Positions 23,401 to 32,238 of a stretch of 64,000 nt of DNA are shown one piece after another. Numbering within the stretch: position 1 is the first letter of the stretch; every line of letters starts with the position of its first letter. The notes beneath the pieces were generated by a model that saw only the letters and a list, made by a program, of their open reading frames with translations, was not told the origin of the DNA and ran no database searches. The DNA is from Echinococcus granulosus (lineage: Eukaryota > Platyhelminthes > Cestoda > Cyclophyllidea > Taeniidae), in assembly GCF_000524195.1 (NCBI RefSeq), contig NW_020170388.1:1447262-1511261 (forward strand), given 5' to 3'. Position numbers and translations under genes: made by a program.

Positions 23401-24233
23401 TCAAGGATAAGGTGGCCTTTTTCTTTAAGTTACATCCACTAAATAAACCCACCTTCTCACAGTGCGTTAGCCGGTGGCTCAAGTCTCCCTTGAGCATCAA
23501 AAACACTGTCAAAACAATTTGGTTTACTGGCCTAGATCGCCTCAACGTTGTCTTGATCATCTTCCTTTTTTACATTTTCGGGACCTTTGATTATGGGCCC
23601 GCAGTCAAATAGACCGAACACTTAAAATTTGTTTATATTCATGATCTACGGTAAATACCTTGTCGAATACAAAAACTCCTTTTGATAATTCTTAACACGC
23701 CTGCAAGTGCGACAGATTGCACCATAATCCTCACTGCAAGACAACGTTTGTGTCAAAAATACTTTTCAGAAGTAAAGACTCATTTTATCTTCTCCTTTCA
23801 ATCACCACCTTTAAGCTGCTGTCTTTGAAATTAACAATGACAGTAACGTTAGGGATTTTAGACAACGAAGAATTTCCTATTGAAGCAGGTTTAGCCTTCC
23901 AGAGAGCCGTTTTAATACATCATCTTTGTCATCCCTAGACACATCTACAAACCATTGCTGATGCAAGGCTACACGCGTTTCACAGCTGCTTGTGTAGTCT
24001 TCTTCGTGAGTGCCTTCTTCCACGAGCTGATGGTGTCCGTGCCCCTCAAGATGCCGCGTATGTGGGCCTTCCTAGCCATGTTGGGGCAGCAGCCCTACGC
24101 TTTGATTGTGCATTACTACTGTCCCAAGGGCGGCAAACTCGGCAACATGGCCATGTGGCTTACGCTGATTTTGGGCCAACCCTTGGCCCTCTACATGTAC
24201 TTCCACGATTACTACGTCCTTCGCTATAAATGA
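8343..24233 (+). CDS. DGAT1: Diacylglycerol O-acyltransferase 1 (DGAT1), eight exons, N-terminus missing
   Basis: DGAT1 joins an acyl-CoA to diacylglycerol, the committed step of triacylglycerol synthesis, and is a multi-span ER enzyme of the MBOAT family. Exons 8343-8471, 8543-8628, 8694-8906, 13798-13962, 17052-17344, 20338-20576, 22467-22532 and 23939-24233 join in frame at GT-AG introns to 494 residues plus TGA; the human enzyme has 488. Landmarks in order: [12 protein letters not shown] at the first membrane segment, [34 protein letters not shown], the acyl-CoA-binding FYxDWWN motif (FYEDWWN, split by an intron), WNIPVHRWC, and SAFFHE with the catalytic histidine. The end HDYYVLRYK matches the family's C-terminus. 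Two cytosolic or loop segments are longer than in mammals. The N-terminal exon, with the disordered region that in mammals mediates oligomerisation, was not found. DGAT1 rather than DGAT2 or SOAT: the match runs nearly end to end without gaps outside the two insertions. Confidence 0.95.
8543..8628 (+). CDS. DGAT1: DGAT1 exon, loop between the first two membrane segments
   Basis: Acceptor tttcccttttag; donor GCTT|gtaagt. It reads [20 protein letters not shown] then [14 protein letters not shown] aligns with YGILVD of the human enzyme. The stretch up to the next exon's NPKKSW is about 14 residues longer than the human loop. The flanking introns are only 71 and 65 bp. Confidence 0.88.
8694..8906 (+). 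CDS. DGAT1: DGAT1 exon, second and third membrane segments
   Basis: Acceptor gtattttatag; donor CCAT|gtgagt. It begins NPKKSW (human KDPYSW) and continues through two hydrophobic stretches, ending [13 protein letters not shown], which aligns with the human FPAAVVLLVESITP. The last base joins the next exon 4.9 kb downstream. Confidence 0.92.
8907..13797. other. DGAT1 intron 3 (4.9 kb)
   Basis: A large AT-rich intron bounded by gtgagt and ctcctag. Several plus-strand frames of 60-100 codons near 9.1-9.9 kb are hydrophobic and low in complexity, as expected of chance frames in TA-rich DNA. The one noteworthy element is an antisense open frame at its 3' end (13377-13796), listed separately. Confidence 0.7.
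13377..13796 (-). CDS. Unidentified antisense open frame nested in DGAT1 intron 3
   Basis: The minus strand is open from a TAG at about 13795 to a TGA at 13377, with the first ATG at 13751 (124 codons). The translation has mixed, protein-like composition: [18 protein letters not shown], then [18 protein letters not shown] and [11 protein letters not shown]. It contains several Cys residues and one Asn-x-Thr site. A possible donor (GGG|gtgagg) follows MYDEEG, so it could be an exon of a nested gene. I do not recognise the family. It may equally be a decayed retrocopy or chance; length and composition are the only evidence. Confidence 0.25.
13798..13962 (+). CDS. DGAT1: DGAT1 exon carrying the conserved VNSWCR motif
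   Basis: Acceptor ttattctcctag; donor AAAC|gtaagc. It reads [20 protein letters not shown] then HVNSWCR, aligning without gaps to human [26 protein letters not shown]. The basic stretch after it ([19 protein letters not shown]) opens the long cytosolic loop that continues in the next exon. Confidence 0.94.
13963..17051. other. DGAT1 intron 4 (3.1 kb)
   Basis: Bounded by gtaagc and ccttttcag. It is mostly AT-rich with no plus-strand exon; two antisense frames near the 3' end (16400-16603 and 16794-17039) are listed separately. An alternative acceptor (acccag, ending 17062) lies ten bases downstream of the chosen one, but only the acceptor at 17051 keeps the frame from the previous exon. Confidence 0.7.
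16400..17039 (-). other. Two antisense open frames, possible nested gene or pseudogene
   Basis: On the minus strand, ATG at 17039 (context aagATG) opens 81 codons to 16794, rich in Ser, Lys and Arg (for example [18 protein letters not shown]). ATG at 16603 opens 67 codons to 16400 (for example [19 protein letters not shown]). Both look more protein-like than typical intron frames. A donor-like CTA|gtactt lies at the end of the first frame and acceptor-like signals lie between the two, but I found no phase-correct join. The family is not recognised. Confidence 0.2.
17052..17344 (+). CDS. DGAT1: DGAT1 exon: long acidic loop plus YPDNL region
   Basis: Acceptor ccttttcag; donor CTT|gtgagt. The first half is a charged, acidic linker ([20 protein letters not shown]) absent from mammalian DGAT1. 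From [20 protein letters not shown] the match becomes near-identical, through YELNFPR and [13 protein letters not shown]. It ends in phase 0. Confidence 0.96.
17345..20337. other. DGAT1 intron 5 (3.0 kb)
   Basis: AT-rich intron bounded by gtgagt and cactttttag. A second acceptor-like tag (tgttttag) occurs 11 bases after the true one, but using it would break the frame and remove LCFSQ. No other feature was seen. Confidence 0.7.
20338..20576 (+). CDS. DGAT1: DGAT1 exon with QQWMVP and FYEDWW motifs
   Basis: Choosing the acceptor at 20337 gives [18 protein letters not shown], equal in length to human LFFTQLQVGLIQQWMVP. It continues [20 protein letters not shown] and ends [11 protein letters not shown]. 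The final tryptophan codon is split across the intron (TG|gtaaga). FYEDWW is most of the acyl-CoA-binding motif. Confidence 0.96.
20577..22466. other. DGAT1 intron 6 (1.9 kb)
   Basis: No exon-like sequence. It contains a 28-base near-perfect inverted repeat at 22371-22398, about 70 bp before the next exon. The acceptor (ttttttcgaag) has an unusual purine-rich end. Confidence 0.65.
22371..22398. repeat. Short inverted repeat (13-bp arms)
   Basis: Left arm TATTCTCGGTGCA and right arm TGCACTGAGAATA are complementary at 12 of 13 positions and separated by GT. The hairpin is too short for a typical microRNA precursor. It lies in intron 6 of DGAT1. Confidence 0.5.
22467..22532 (+). CDS. DGAT1: DGAT1 exon (66 bp), WNIPVHRWC
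   Basis: Its first base completes the split Trp codon, then it reads [20 protein letters not shown], supplying the Asn that completes FYEDWWN. It aligns with human [20 protein letters not shown]. Donor CGTAG|gtaagt; two bases carry into the last exon. Confidence 0.94.
   Translation, partial: ECPLGVRILVILEHSSASLVS
22533..23938. other. DGAT1 intron 7 (1.4 kb)
   Basis: Bounded by gtaagt and tcatccctag. Frames of 60-75 codons occur on both strands but none resembles a known protein. Confidence 0.65.
23939..24233 (+). CDS. DGAT1: DGAT1 last exon with catalytic SAFFHE
   Basis: It reads [20 protein letters not shown], then [19 protein letters not shown], with the MBOAT active-site histidine. The ending [19 protein letters not shown] is followed by TGA at 24231-24233. 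It has higher GC than its surroundings. Confidence 0.97.
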
Positions 24234-25099
24234 ACTAGTCACCTGTCAACTTATCCACCTATATTTCTATCTTCCAAAGTGTACAGAATGGAAGTGAGGG
24301 TGTTGACGCTCTGCAATTGATTAACCTTTTGATACATCCTTGATCCGACCCCACTCCTCTAGTTTCCCTACTTTCTAATTTGTGAATGAGTGATTATACT
24401 TATGTATAAACACGCCTAGTTTTTTAAACCAAGTAATTTACATTACTTTTAAATATAACTTGATTGGTATCGCCTCAATTTAATCCTCTTATCAAGGACA
24501 GAGATTTAGACTTAGTTGTTTGGATGGTCCTAACGGTGGCAAAATGTAATCCATCCATATCCATTTTATTATAGAGATTACTTTGGAAGTATTGGAGGTT
24601 TTTAAATCAAGCTAGTACTGACAAAATTTGTAGTGAATAGAGGTTTTTCGTCCATTTCGACGCTTTAAAAGCCATTTTAAATCCACTGACCAAAGCCGGT
24701 GGCATGACGTCCTATTCATCTTATTAGTCCTCAAGACCTTTATAGCTTGACAACCCGGAGGCAACACGGTTGGTGCTGGCTAAACTTTTATTGTACGGTA
24801 AAAATGACAGGCCTCTTATACGACCGCCTGTTCGATACCAAATTAAGTTCTTTATGGTGGTGATTAAGACTGTTAAGCAGTTTATCACGTGGTCAAAACA
24901 ATCCTTTCAAAAACCTACTGTAACTTTGGAAGACTTGCCAAATGCTCGTCAATATTGAGGCACAGCTCTATCGGCACACTTTATTTTAGTCTGTACTAGT
25001 TTCCTTCCTGGTGTGAATTAGAACAGAGACAGAGACGACATTTTTGTTTGAATTTTACTATTCGATTCACCTCAGGGATACTTTACAATGCCGATTAAA

Positions 25100-25105
25100 A
25101 ATAAA
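25100..25105 (+). promoter_or_regulatory. Candidate polyadenylation signal for DGAT1
   Basis: The AATAAA noticed here is about 870 bp after the DGAT1 stop. I saw no canonical signal closer, but variant signals are common in AT-rich genomes, so the true site could be nearer. Confidence 0.2.
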
Positions 25106-25302
25106 CACGAACAGTTTGCGATAAACGTTTACCAAATTGTATGTAAACTTTTGGTGCTTTGTTTGTACATTCACCTGAAAGACTAGCACCACTGGTTATA
25201 TGAGAAAACCTACAAATTACACTTTTTATGATTGGTTTTAGCGCTTTTTAATCTAGCCTTACTCCATTTCTGACTGCACAACATGGCTTCGAGACCCTTC
25301 TA

Positions 25303-25456
25303 GTGTGAGTCTTTGTAGATTTGGTTGTCTCCACTGGAAGCCTTCGTCCTATGAAACGGTAGTCTCGTAGCTCCTCCATTGTGAGTCTTCGTAAATCTAA
25401 CCGTCCTTGCTGGATGCCTTTAGCCGTTAGGGCTGTAGTCTCGCGTCCAGTCATAC
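25303..25456. repeat. Degenerate 78-bp tandem repeat, two copies
   Basis: Copy 1 (25303-25380) and copy 2 (25381-25456) both start GTGAGTCTT and share blocks such as TGGA-GCCTT and GTAGTCTCG at the same offsets. A weaker third unit may follow (TGGCGGCCTCTA near 25486). The unit is 26 codons long and the minus strand stays open through both copies (68 codons from 25454), so it could be a coding repeat or a minisatellite. Confidence 0.55.
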
Positions 25457-26229
25457 GTGGAGGGGCAATGGATACCCTTCTCCCGTGGCGGCCTCTAATG
25501 AAATCGTTTGTTCTGCTTGTCCTCTTTTATTTCATGTCAACTTTTACACAGAGACATTGGCCTTGTCCCCCAGACACCAATATGTGGGCAATACCTGCAT
25601 TCCAAAAAGGAGAAGAGGTCCAATATTCTGTAAATTTATCAAATCTTACCTGTAATGAATCGTTTTAAATCATATGTCCTTATTTATAGAATTTACTTGA
25701 GCAAACTACCTGTCCACCGTAAATATCAAACTTTTAAAAAAGGATGGGCCCGAAGAGCGAAGTATTATTTCCTTAGCGCAAGCCACGTTCACAATAAGGA
25801 ACAGCATATCAGGCACGTAAAATAACAGAGTTTCAACCCCTCCACGTTACTATGGTGCATAACCCTTTTTTTCCAAAAAGAGGAAGTTTAAGGCGTTAAC
25901 TCATTCTCTGCAAAAAAATTACAACTAATGTAAAATATGCGTTTCGTCAGTAGTGCATTTAGTACACTATTAAAAGTTGACTATTATTTGATAATTTACT
26001 CCTTAGAACAACCCAAATTAGTGGAGAATATTTGCAAAAAAAATTCGGCCTACCCCCAGAGAAGAATGATAAGGACGTCGATTTAGGAGGTCGTGACATG
26101 GGTTATTTAAAGGTCAAGGCCAACATCACATTGCGAGTAACTTGGTCAATATTTTCTGTAAAGCACTAGAATGGTCGCCATTTTTGTGTTACTATCTTAC
26201 GTTGCAATGCATGTCGTATGCAGAAGTCA

Positions 26230-26400
26230 AAGTAGCATGGCAGAAGCTATATTACTGACGTACGGAAGAACTATCTGCGGAGATTTAAGTGCTTGCATAA
26301 TCAAACGCAGGGTTAAACAAGCTATCAAAGTATTGCACAGCCCCTCTCTCCCTTTGAGCATCATCCTCGGTGCTCCCTTTGATCGATCTTCCCCCTCGGC
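26230..26400 (+). repeat. Dispersed hairpin repeat, partial copy F
   Basis: The 3' half is recognisable: GGTTAAACAAGCTATCAAAG then TATTGCACAG, followed by a TTTGAGCATCATC-like end shared with copy B. The hairpin half is eroded (AGCATGGCAGAAGCTAT). Confidence 0.4.
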
Positions 26401-26822
26401 CATCACACGTAATCGGTGCTGTAAGCGAAAGAATCCGAACCAACGGCTCCAGTCATTGAATTTCCATCCATTTGAGAAGCTATTTGATCCCAACATCACT
26501 GATGCTACATGACAATTCCATTAGATCTAAAGCCTTGCCCTGTTGGGGAACTATGCTGGAGGCAAGAAAGTGCCCTCTCGCCATATTGATCAAGACTGGA
26601 TGATGCTATACAATGCAGCTTTCTTGTATGCGCATCGCAAGTCGTAAGACCACAGCCCTAAAAGCAGTCATTTAATGCAAGATGAGGGCTAAAATGATTT
26701 CATTAGGATAGGATTTCGCGTCCATTCCTCTTCGATACTTTGTTTTTATTTCAATGCTGTTCACCCATTTATCTCTCTGGGTTCCATTTAGTTAGAAGAG
26801 GTGGCAGAGGTACCGCGTGTTT

Positions 26823-26922
26823 NNNNNNNNNNNNNNNNNNNNNNNNNNNNNNNNNNNNNNNNNNNNNNNNNNNNNNNNNNNNNNNNNNNNNNNNNNNNNN
26901 NNNNNNNNNNNNNNNNNNNNNN
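26823..26922. other. Assembly gap (100 N)
   Basis: Exactly 100 N bases, the conventional placeholder for a gap of unknown size. Copies of the dispersed repeat lie on both sides (about 26230-26400 and 27055-27290), a likely reason the assembly broke here. Confidence 0.98.
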
Positions 26923-27054
26923 AATTGTTACTTTGAGAGGCTTCGCCAGTTTTACCCATCCGCGGCCGATGTTCCTCTTATGTTAGGTTAAGGTTTCGCA
27001 TTTGGCAATAGAAAATAGGACAGTTGCCATTTAAGCCTAAGTTCGTTTTCGCTG

Positions 27055-27290
27055 TCACCAAGGCAGCACCCCCAGCCTTTCCTGAGATCATAACAAGTCG
27101 TAATAGGATGGCAAAATATATGCTATTAATGTAGAGAAGAACTGAGTCCACTGACATGCCCCAGAGGGCATGCCACCGAGAGGACGTGCGATCTAGGGGG
27201 ACTTCAGCGCCCGCGGCATTAAGCACAGAGTTAAGCAAACTGTCAAAGCATTACACTGATACTCTTTGGCCATATCATCTCCTGAGCGTA
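27055..27290 (+). repeat. Dispersed hairpin repeat, copy B (most complete)
   Basis: In order: CCAGCCTTTCCTGAGATC, GGCAAAATATATGCTATTAA, CCACTGACATGCCCCAGAGG with its pairing arm GGCATGCC, GTGCGATCT, and CATTAAGCACAGAGTTAAGC. Each block has a counterpart in copies A, D, E or G. CATGCC and GGCATG can pair across CCAGA. Confidence 0.6.
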
Positions 27291-29263
27291 TTCAAAGCCT
27301 CCAAATCATATGCCATTTTTTTCGAGGTTTAACAAATCTGTTTAAGGTCATTCAGTTCCGTAAAATACTGAGTTTTAGCCTTTTCCGGTCACTTGAGGTG
27401 ATAATGTGCAATGGGTTTAGTACGCACGGGAATGACCAAAAAGAAAATGACTTTTACGCTGGACATTTACAACAACTCTTGATTCATTTAAGTAAGAGCA
27501 AGTCGACAACGACAACGTTAACAGGACGAAGGAAAGACAGAAGACCGTGAGATTGTTGAACGTGTTATCATTGCTAGTAGAATGCCCTGAAGTGTTTAAT
27601 AGACTGAGGTATAGGAGGTAATTTCTTCTTTAATGATTAAATAGGCGATGAAATCTAGCCTACGGATAGCCATACAAAAATTAACTGCCAATCAAACATC
27701 AAATGACAGAAATTGGCCCTCTAGCATGCATATCGCCTCAGTGCCTTGACCTACTTCATCCAGTTACTGCACTAGATCATTGGGAAAGTTGGAGTTGATT
27801 ACAGAAGGCTTCGTAACCATTACCTTGGGGTTATCTACCTTTTTATATGTATGTCATAAAAACGCGCTAGTTTCAGACTGCTTACTGTCTGGCTTGTGAA
27901 GAGAAACGGCTTTTTACACCACACTTTTAAGGTACCCATTGCTTCATCTCTAGAAGACCATCCAAAACTTTTGTTGCAGTCGAAATTGGCCACAATGAAT
28001 TGCTCACTTGCTGAGAATAAAAAATTACTCAAAATAACCTGGTACAAGTTAAGGGTGTGTGAAAAAAACCGCATTAGAAACAATCAGTAAAGCCAGGAAG
28101 AAAGTCTTATTCTTGCGATGCAAGATCTGACACTTTAGCCTGCAAGAGTGATTCGTTTGGGATGGAGAAATAAGGAGATTGTGTCGCATTGGAAATGGAT
28201 TGTAGGTGTAATTAGCTTACAGACCTTTTTGGTATTAACAAAAAGAGAAAACACCGAAATTATTCGGTTGTCTTGCAATTTATTTCCTCAAGAAGAATTA
28301 TTAGCAAGGCTTTGCATAAAGCCTGAAGATTGCACTCGAGATTTAAGGTGATCGGTTCGGTTCCAGAGCAAAAGATAAGTAGCACCAACGCCCAATCACT
28401 TCTATTTGACGAACAGTTGAAGCAGAATGCATTAAGTTCCTTATTAAGTACACGTTTTTTTAACGGTGTATCTTAAAAAATATCAGCAAATTTTACATGT
28501 TTCAAGCTTAAATGCGTTCAAAAGTGTTGAAGAAATAAATTATCACCACACTTTTCGTAACAATGTATGTAAAATAAACTGAGAGGCTACAGCCTAGGAA
28601 ACCACAAATCATCCCAAAGGCCTTGTCAGTCAGAGGGATTATTGACAGATGCTGTTTACTATGGCGGCATGACTGAGTTATGGGTACGATCTGATCTTGA
28701 CATTACAGAGAGAAGATTAGCTTACTGACTTATTTTCAGGCAATATTTTGTACATGGGAGAAGAAGAGTGGTCTCCACTTCTTATTTTGAAACTAGCAAG
28801 GAATTTCTAGAAGTTGAGTCATTTTAACGGAGTTACAAAACGTGGAGGAATTTCTTGTATGAAAAAATCTAAAAAAAACTAGTAGAATAAAGAAGTATTG
28901 TTTGTAAAAATCGGGTGATTTATAAACGAATAGGTGGCAGCCCTGATTCCTCTCGGAATCTGTCTTTTCTGGTAAAACTTGCTTCTTGTACATGTGGAAC
29001 TATGTCCACCAACGAAGATCGGTCTTTAGGATTTCCTGGAACAAATATGGATCAAAAATGGTCATTTTTGCCCTGAGCTCATTCGCGATTTACTGATTTT
29101 GTCGCAATCACCAGAGCCACAGTTAATTAGGTGTTCTTCAATCGGGCTATTTAAAATACTCCCCTATTTCACATTTTGAGTAATCAAAAATTCTTTTTCT
29201 AATTGTGCCCACTTTCGACTAGAGGTAGTCCTGCAGTTTTGAAAGATGCTTTCGTTGTCAATT

Positions 29264-29278
29264 CCCCCCCCCCCCCCC
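29264..29278 (+). repeat. Poly-C tract (15 C)
   Basis: An uninterrupted run of 15 C, followed within about 40 bp by GGGG-T-GGGGGG-T-GGG on the same strand. The minus strand could form a G-quadruplex. The run length is a likely sequencing or assembly uncertainty. Confidence 0.8.
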
Positions 29279-29559
29279 ACCTCCAGTTTCAGACCTTTGG
29301 GTCGAGCAGGGGTGGGGGGTGGGAAACTTTACCAGTGGTCTCTGTCCAGCCCTGGGAGATGGGTGAAGTCCTCCCAGGCATGAGGTTGGCGTGCTTTGAC
29401 CGTTTGTCACCTCAAAGGTACAATCAAACAATCATATAGTCCCCTTCATCCTAGCCAATGACATGATTTAGCGCTACCATATAAAAGCAATTCTTAGCTG
29501 CCTCTAAGCAAGTGACTTTCCCGAAAGGTCAAATCTTAGAAGTTGTTTTTTGTAATGAA

Positions 29560-29690
29560 TACATAGTATCTCAAGTCTTCCCTAAAGTGAGAAATGTATT
29601 AACGAAGTACAGAAGGAATGAGAAGCTACCGGCACGGCCCGGAGGCCGCGCCGCCCAGCGGAAGTGCAAATGCGAAACTTTAAGCGTCCG
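29560..29690 (+). repeat. Dispersed hairpin repeat, copy C
   Basis: The hairpin box AGCTACCGGCACGGCCCGGA with right arm GGCCGCGCCG keeps pairing although several stem bases differ from copy D. CCAGCGGAAGTGCAAATG follows, matching the family. Confidence 0.55.
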
Positions 29691-31394
29691 CGAAGCCAAA
29701 ACAATGAATAAAACAAGCAATAAACGTCTTAAAGAACAATCTAAAAATTTGTTCCAAAATACTACAATCATTCGAAATATAGCTATCTTCAGTAGTAAAT
29801 GACTAGCTCCGGACACCACTTTCGCACCTCACAAATACACGTTATTACAAGTTCTTTTTAAAATGTGGGTGACCAATACAAAAACTGTTCACATGGGTTT
29901 GTTGGATTGGGGTTAAAAATGACTACAAAATTAAGCAAAACGAAAAAAGTGAAAAATGGTAAGACATTCCCACTGGGTTGTACGAAAAAAGACCGGACTA
30001 ATTAACAATTTAAACAAATTTTGTACTGGTAAGTAATTCATTCTGGGCCATTCACGATTTTGCTTACTCGATTTTAGATGAGACTGTTCATTAATCTGAA
30101 ATAAATATTTTGCATCAACACCAACTTCTTTCTTTGTCTTCTAGGGAATATATTCGATGAGTTGTTAGCTGAATGCGAAGTTCAAGACTTGGCTGTTGTT
30201 TGGCTTTTATCTTACAAAGTGGTATAACATTAAATTTACATGGTTTCAAGCTTGAGGTCTAATGTACCATCCATTCGCTAAACATTTGGTTGTTTTGTAA
30301 ATGTGGGCATCTGCTCAAACTACTGCTAAAGAAGTTTCCTGGATGAAGCGCTTGGCAAATACTCCACATATCCTTCAACCTAGGCACCAACTCAAACTGT
30401 TGAAAAACAGTTGCTATTGTCCCATTGTACTGCGTGATATGTAGAAGCCAAAAAATATGCATTACCACATTATCGTCTTCCACAGCCGCATCTGCAGAAT
30501 CTGAATGCTTTTGTGCTTTGTGTAGAAAGAGCTCGCTTTGGTACTGACCTCGTAAACCAGGCAACCAGTGTTAAGGGCCTCTACTGAACGAATCCACTCT
30601 TACAACTAAGCCTAAATAGAAATCTACTTATAAAAAATTGCAAGCGTGGAGTTTCGGCAGAGAAATGTGTTATTTGAGAGACTGTAGAAGTAATTATTTA
30701 ACACAAGTGAAAAGTACAGAAAAAAACGTCAAAAACGTCGTATTCCATTTATTATTAAAGAAGGCTAAAATACATAGCTTCTCAAATTTGAGAAAAAAAA
30801 ACACTATAGGGCATGAACTTTTACACAATCGCACCTCTCAGATATGATTTATTTGGAACCTAGACTTCCTGCTAAGGTGCAAACAAAGGCGCGTCCAATG
30901 TCACCTTCGATTAACAGACCTGCAGTGTCGGTGCCAAGTCAATGGAGGAGGAGAAGGATGTTTCAACAAACGGTTTTTTGGTAGGTTTGTGAGCGTCGCG
31001 CATGGTATTAAAAGGATACTCCTCGTTCATTCCGTTTATAAAATATTTATTTCACAACCGCCGCAAATGGTCACAGAACTCATGAGCGATTAAAATGATA
31101 ATAAGAATAATCTAGAAATAATCTTATCCCTGAAAAATGAGTGGAAGAGCTAATTAACTATTAGGAGCGGGAAGACCACGAAATTTTCACCCATTTAAGA
31201 AATTATACACGTGTGGAAAATCAAAAAACCAGGTACATTACAAATTACTATTTCATTGTGCGGTTAACACGCTGATACAGACGTAATTAAGTTCGTTATT
31301 TGTATTTCCATGCTGGTTGAGAGTTAACATTAGAAATCAAATGATTTAGAAGCGTTGCTGAAGATGTCGAGGACAACAGGCCTATTTAGCATAA

Positions 31395-31510
31395 AAATTG
31401 AGACCATTAAGACGAAGAGGCGCGCTCTGTGCTGAATGTATGCATATATTCTGCCCAAGTATTGTATCGCCTTTCGTCTCCAGGGCAGGCTCCGGAGGCT
31501 ACACATACGT
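31395..31510 (-). repeat. Dispersed hairpin repeat, copy G
   Basis: On the minus strand it reads GTAGCCTCCGGAGCCTGCCC, GGAGACGAAAGGCGATACAA and TACTTGGGCAGAATATATGC, matching copy A closely and copy B more loosely. The hairpin box expected at lower coordinates is decayed. Confidence 0.5.
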
Positions 31511-32079
31511 TATTCTGTCTGCGCAGGCCGAAATAGGCATCGCCCAGCGATTAACGAAGAGACTCATATAGCAGTATCAATTTTAAATGGCCCTTTTTAA
31601 CATGAGCAAATGAAAAATGTGGGAAACTGTGGATCATCGCAAATAGAAAGAAAAAAATAAGTATTTAAGTGCAAGACCAACGATCCCGCAACAATTCTAG
31701 TGCTCTCACATCTGATTCATTCCACTGCAAATTAATGTATTATTTTAATTTCATACTGAATCACACGAAATATGCACTAAAATACATTGTAGAGAAAACC
31801 GCGATGTTTATCAGATTTGCCAAATTTAATAAAACATGCTCAATTTTTTTACACACTTTTAAAAAGACAAATTGTTGCGTTAATTTTCAGTGAACATATT
31901 TTCAAATTTTACAAGCTCAATTTTGTTTCACTGTATCGAATATTTTTATAAGCAATTATTAGACGAGTAAAATTGATGTAATTTAGGCGCTGGCTTTATT
32001 TGCGTTGCTCATTACATGAGTTGGCCAGGTTTTTATCTGTTATGCACCATTCCTCAAGTTGTTATTCATTTCGTAAATA

Positions 32080-32088
32080 ATGCTCTTG
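32080..32088 (+). CDS. CUL5: Possible CUL5 start exon (M-L-L)
   Basis: ATG CTC TTG is followed by gtaact and a 49-bp potential intron ending gtcag at 32137, keeping phase 0 into exon 32138. The size fits the other tiny 5' introns. Unspliced, the frame meets a TAG at 32131. It would give a shorter N-terminus than human CUL5, so a longer exon further upstream is equally possible. Confidence 0.25.
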
Positions 32089-32137
32089 GTAACTTCTTCC
32101 AGTTCGTTTATATTCACATCACTAGTCTTCTAGTCAG

Positions 32138-32238
32138 GAATCCGTTTTCCAACGCCGTTGGCCCGCAGTAAATGATGTTGTTCGACGTTTCCTTAATATG
32201 GAGCCCGTCCCTCCCGCAGAATGGGTAAAGCTTTTTGA
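32138..32238 (+). CDS. CUL5: CUL5 exon 1 (first recognised)
   Basis: Acceptor cttctagtcag; donor TTTGA|gtaagc. It reads ESVFQRRWPAVNDVVRRFLN then PAEWVKLFE, aligning with human FEDKWDFMRPIVLKLLRQES and QQWFDLFSD. The downstream intron is only 35 bp. Confidence 0.9.

Larger units (their letters stand above)
24234..32137. other. Intergenic region between DGAT1 and CUL5
   Basis: About 7.9 kb without a supported exon. It holds the DGAT1 3' UTR, a degenerate tandem repeat (25303-25456), copies of the dispersed repeat (F, B, C, G), the 100-N gap and the C15 tract. The first CUL5 exon and promoter should be near its right end. Confidence 0.6.

Noticed and set aside
30259..30564. 101-codon minus-strand frame
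   Set aside because: It looks somewhat protein-like, but no domain, splice site or transposon motif could be identified.
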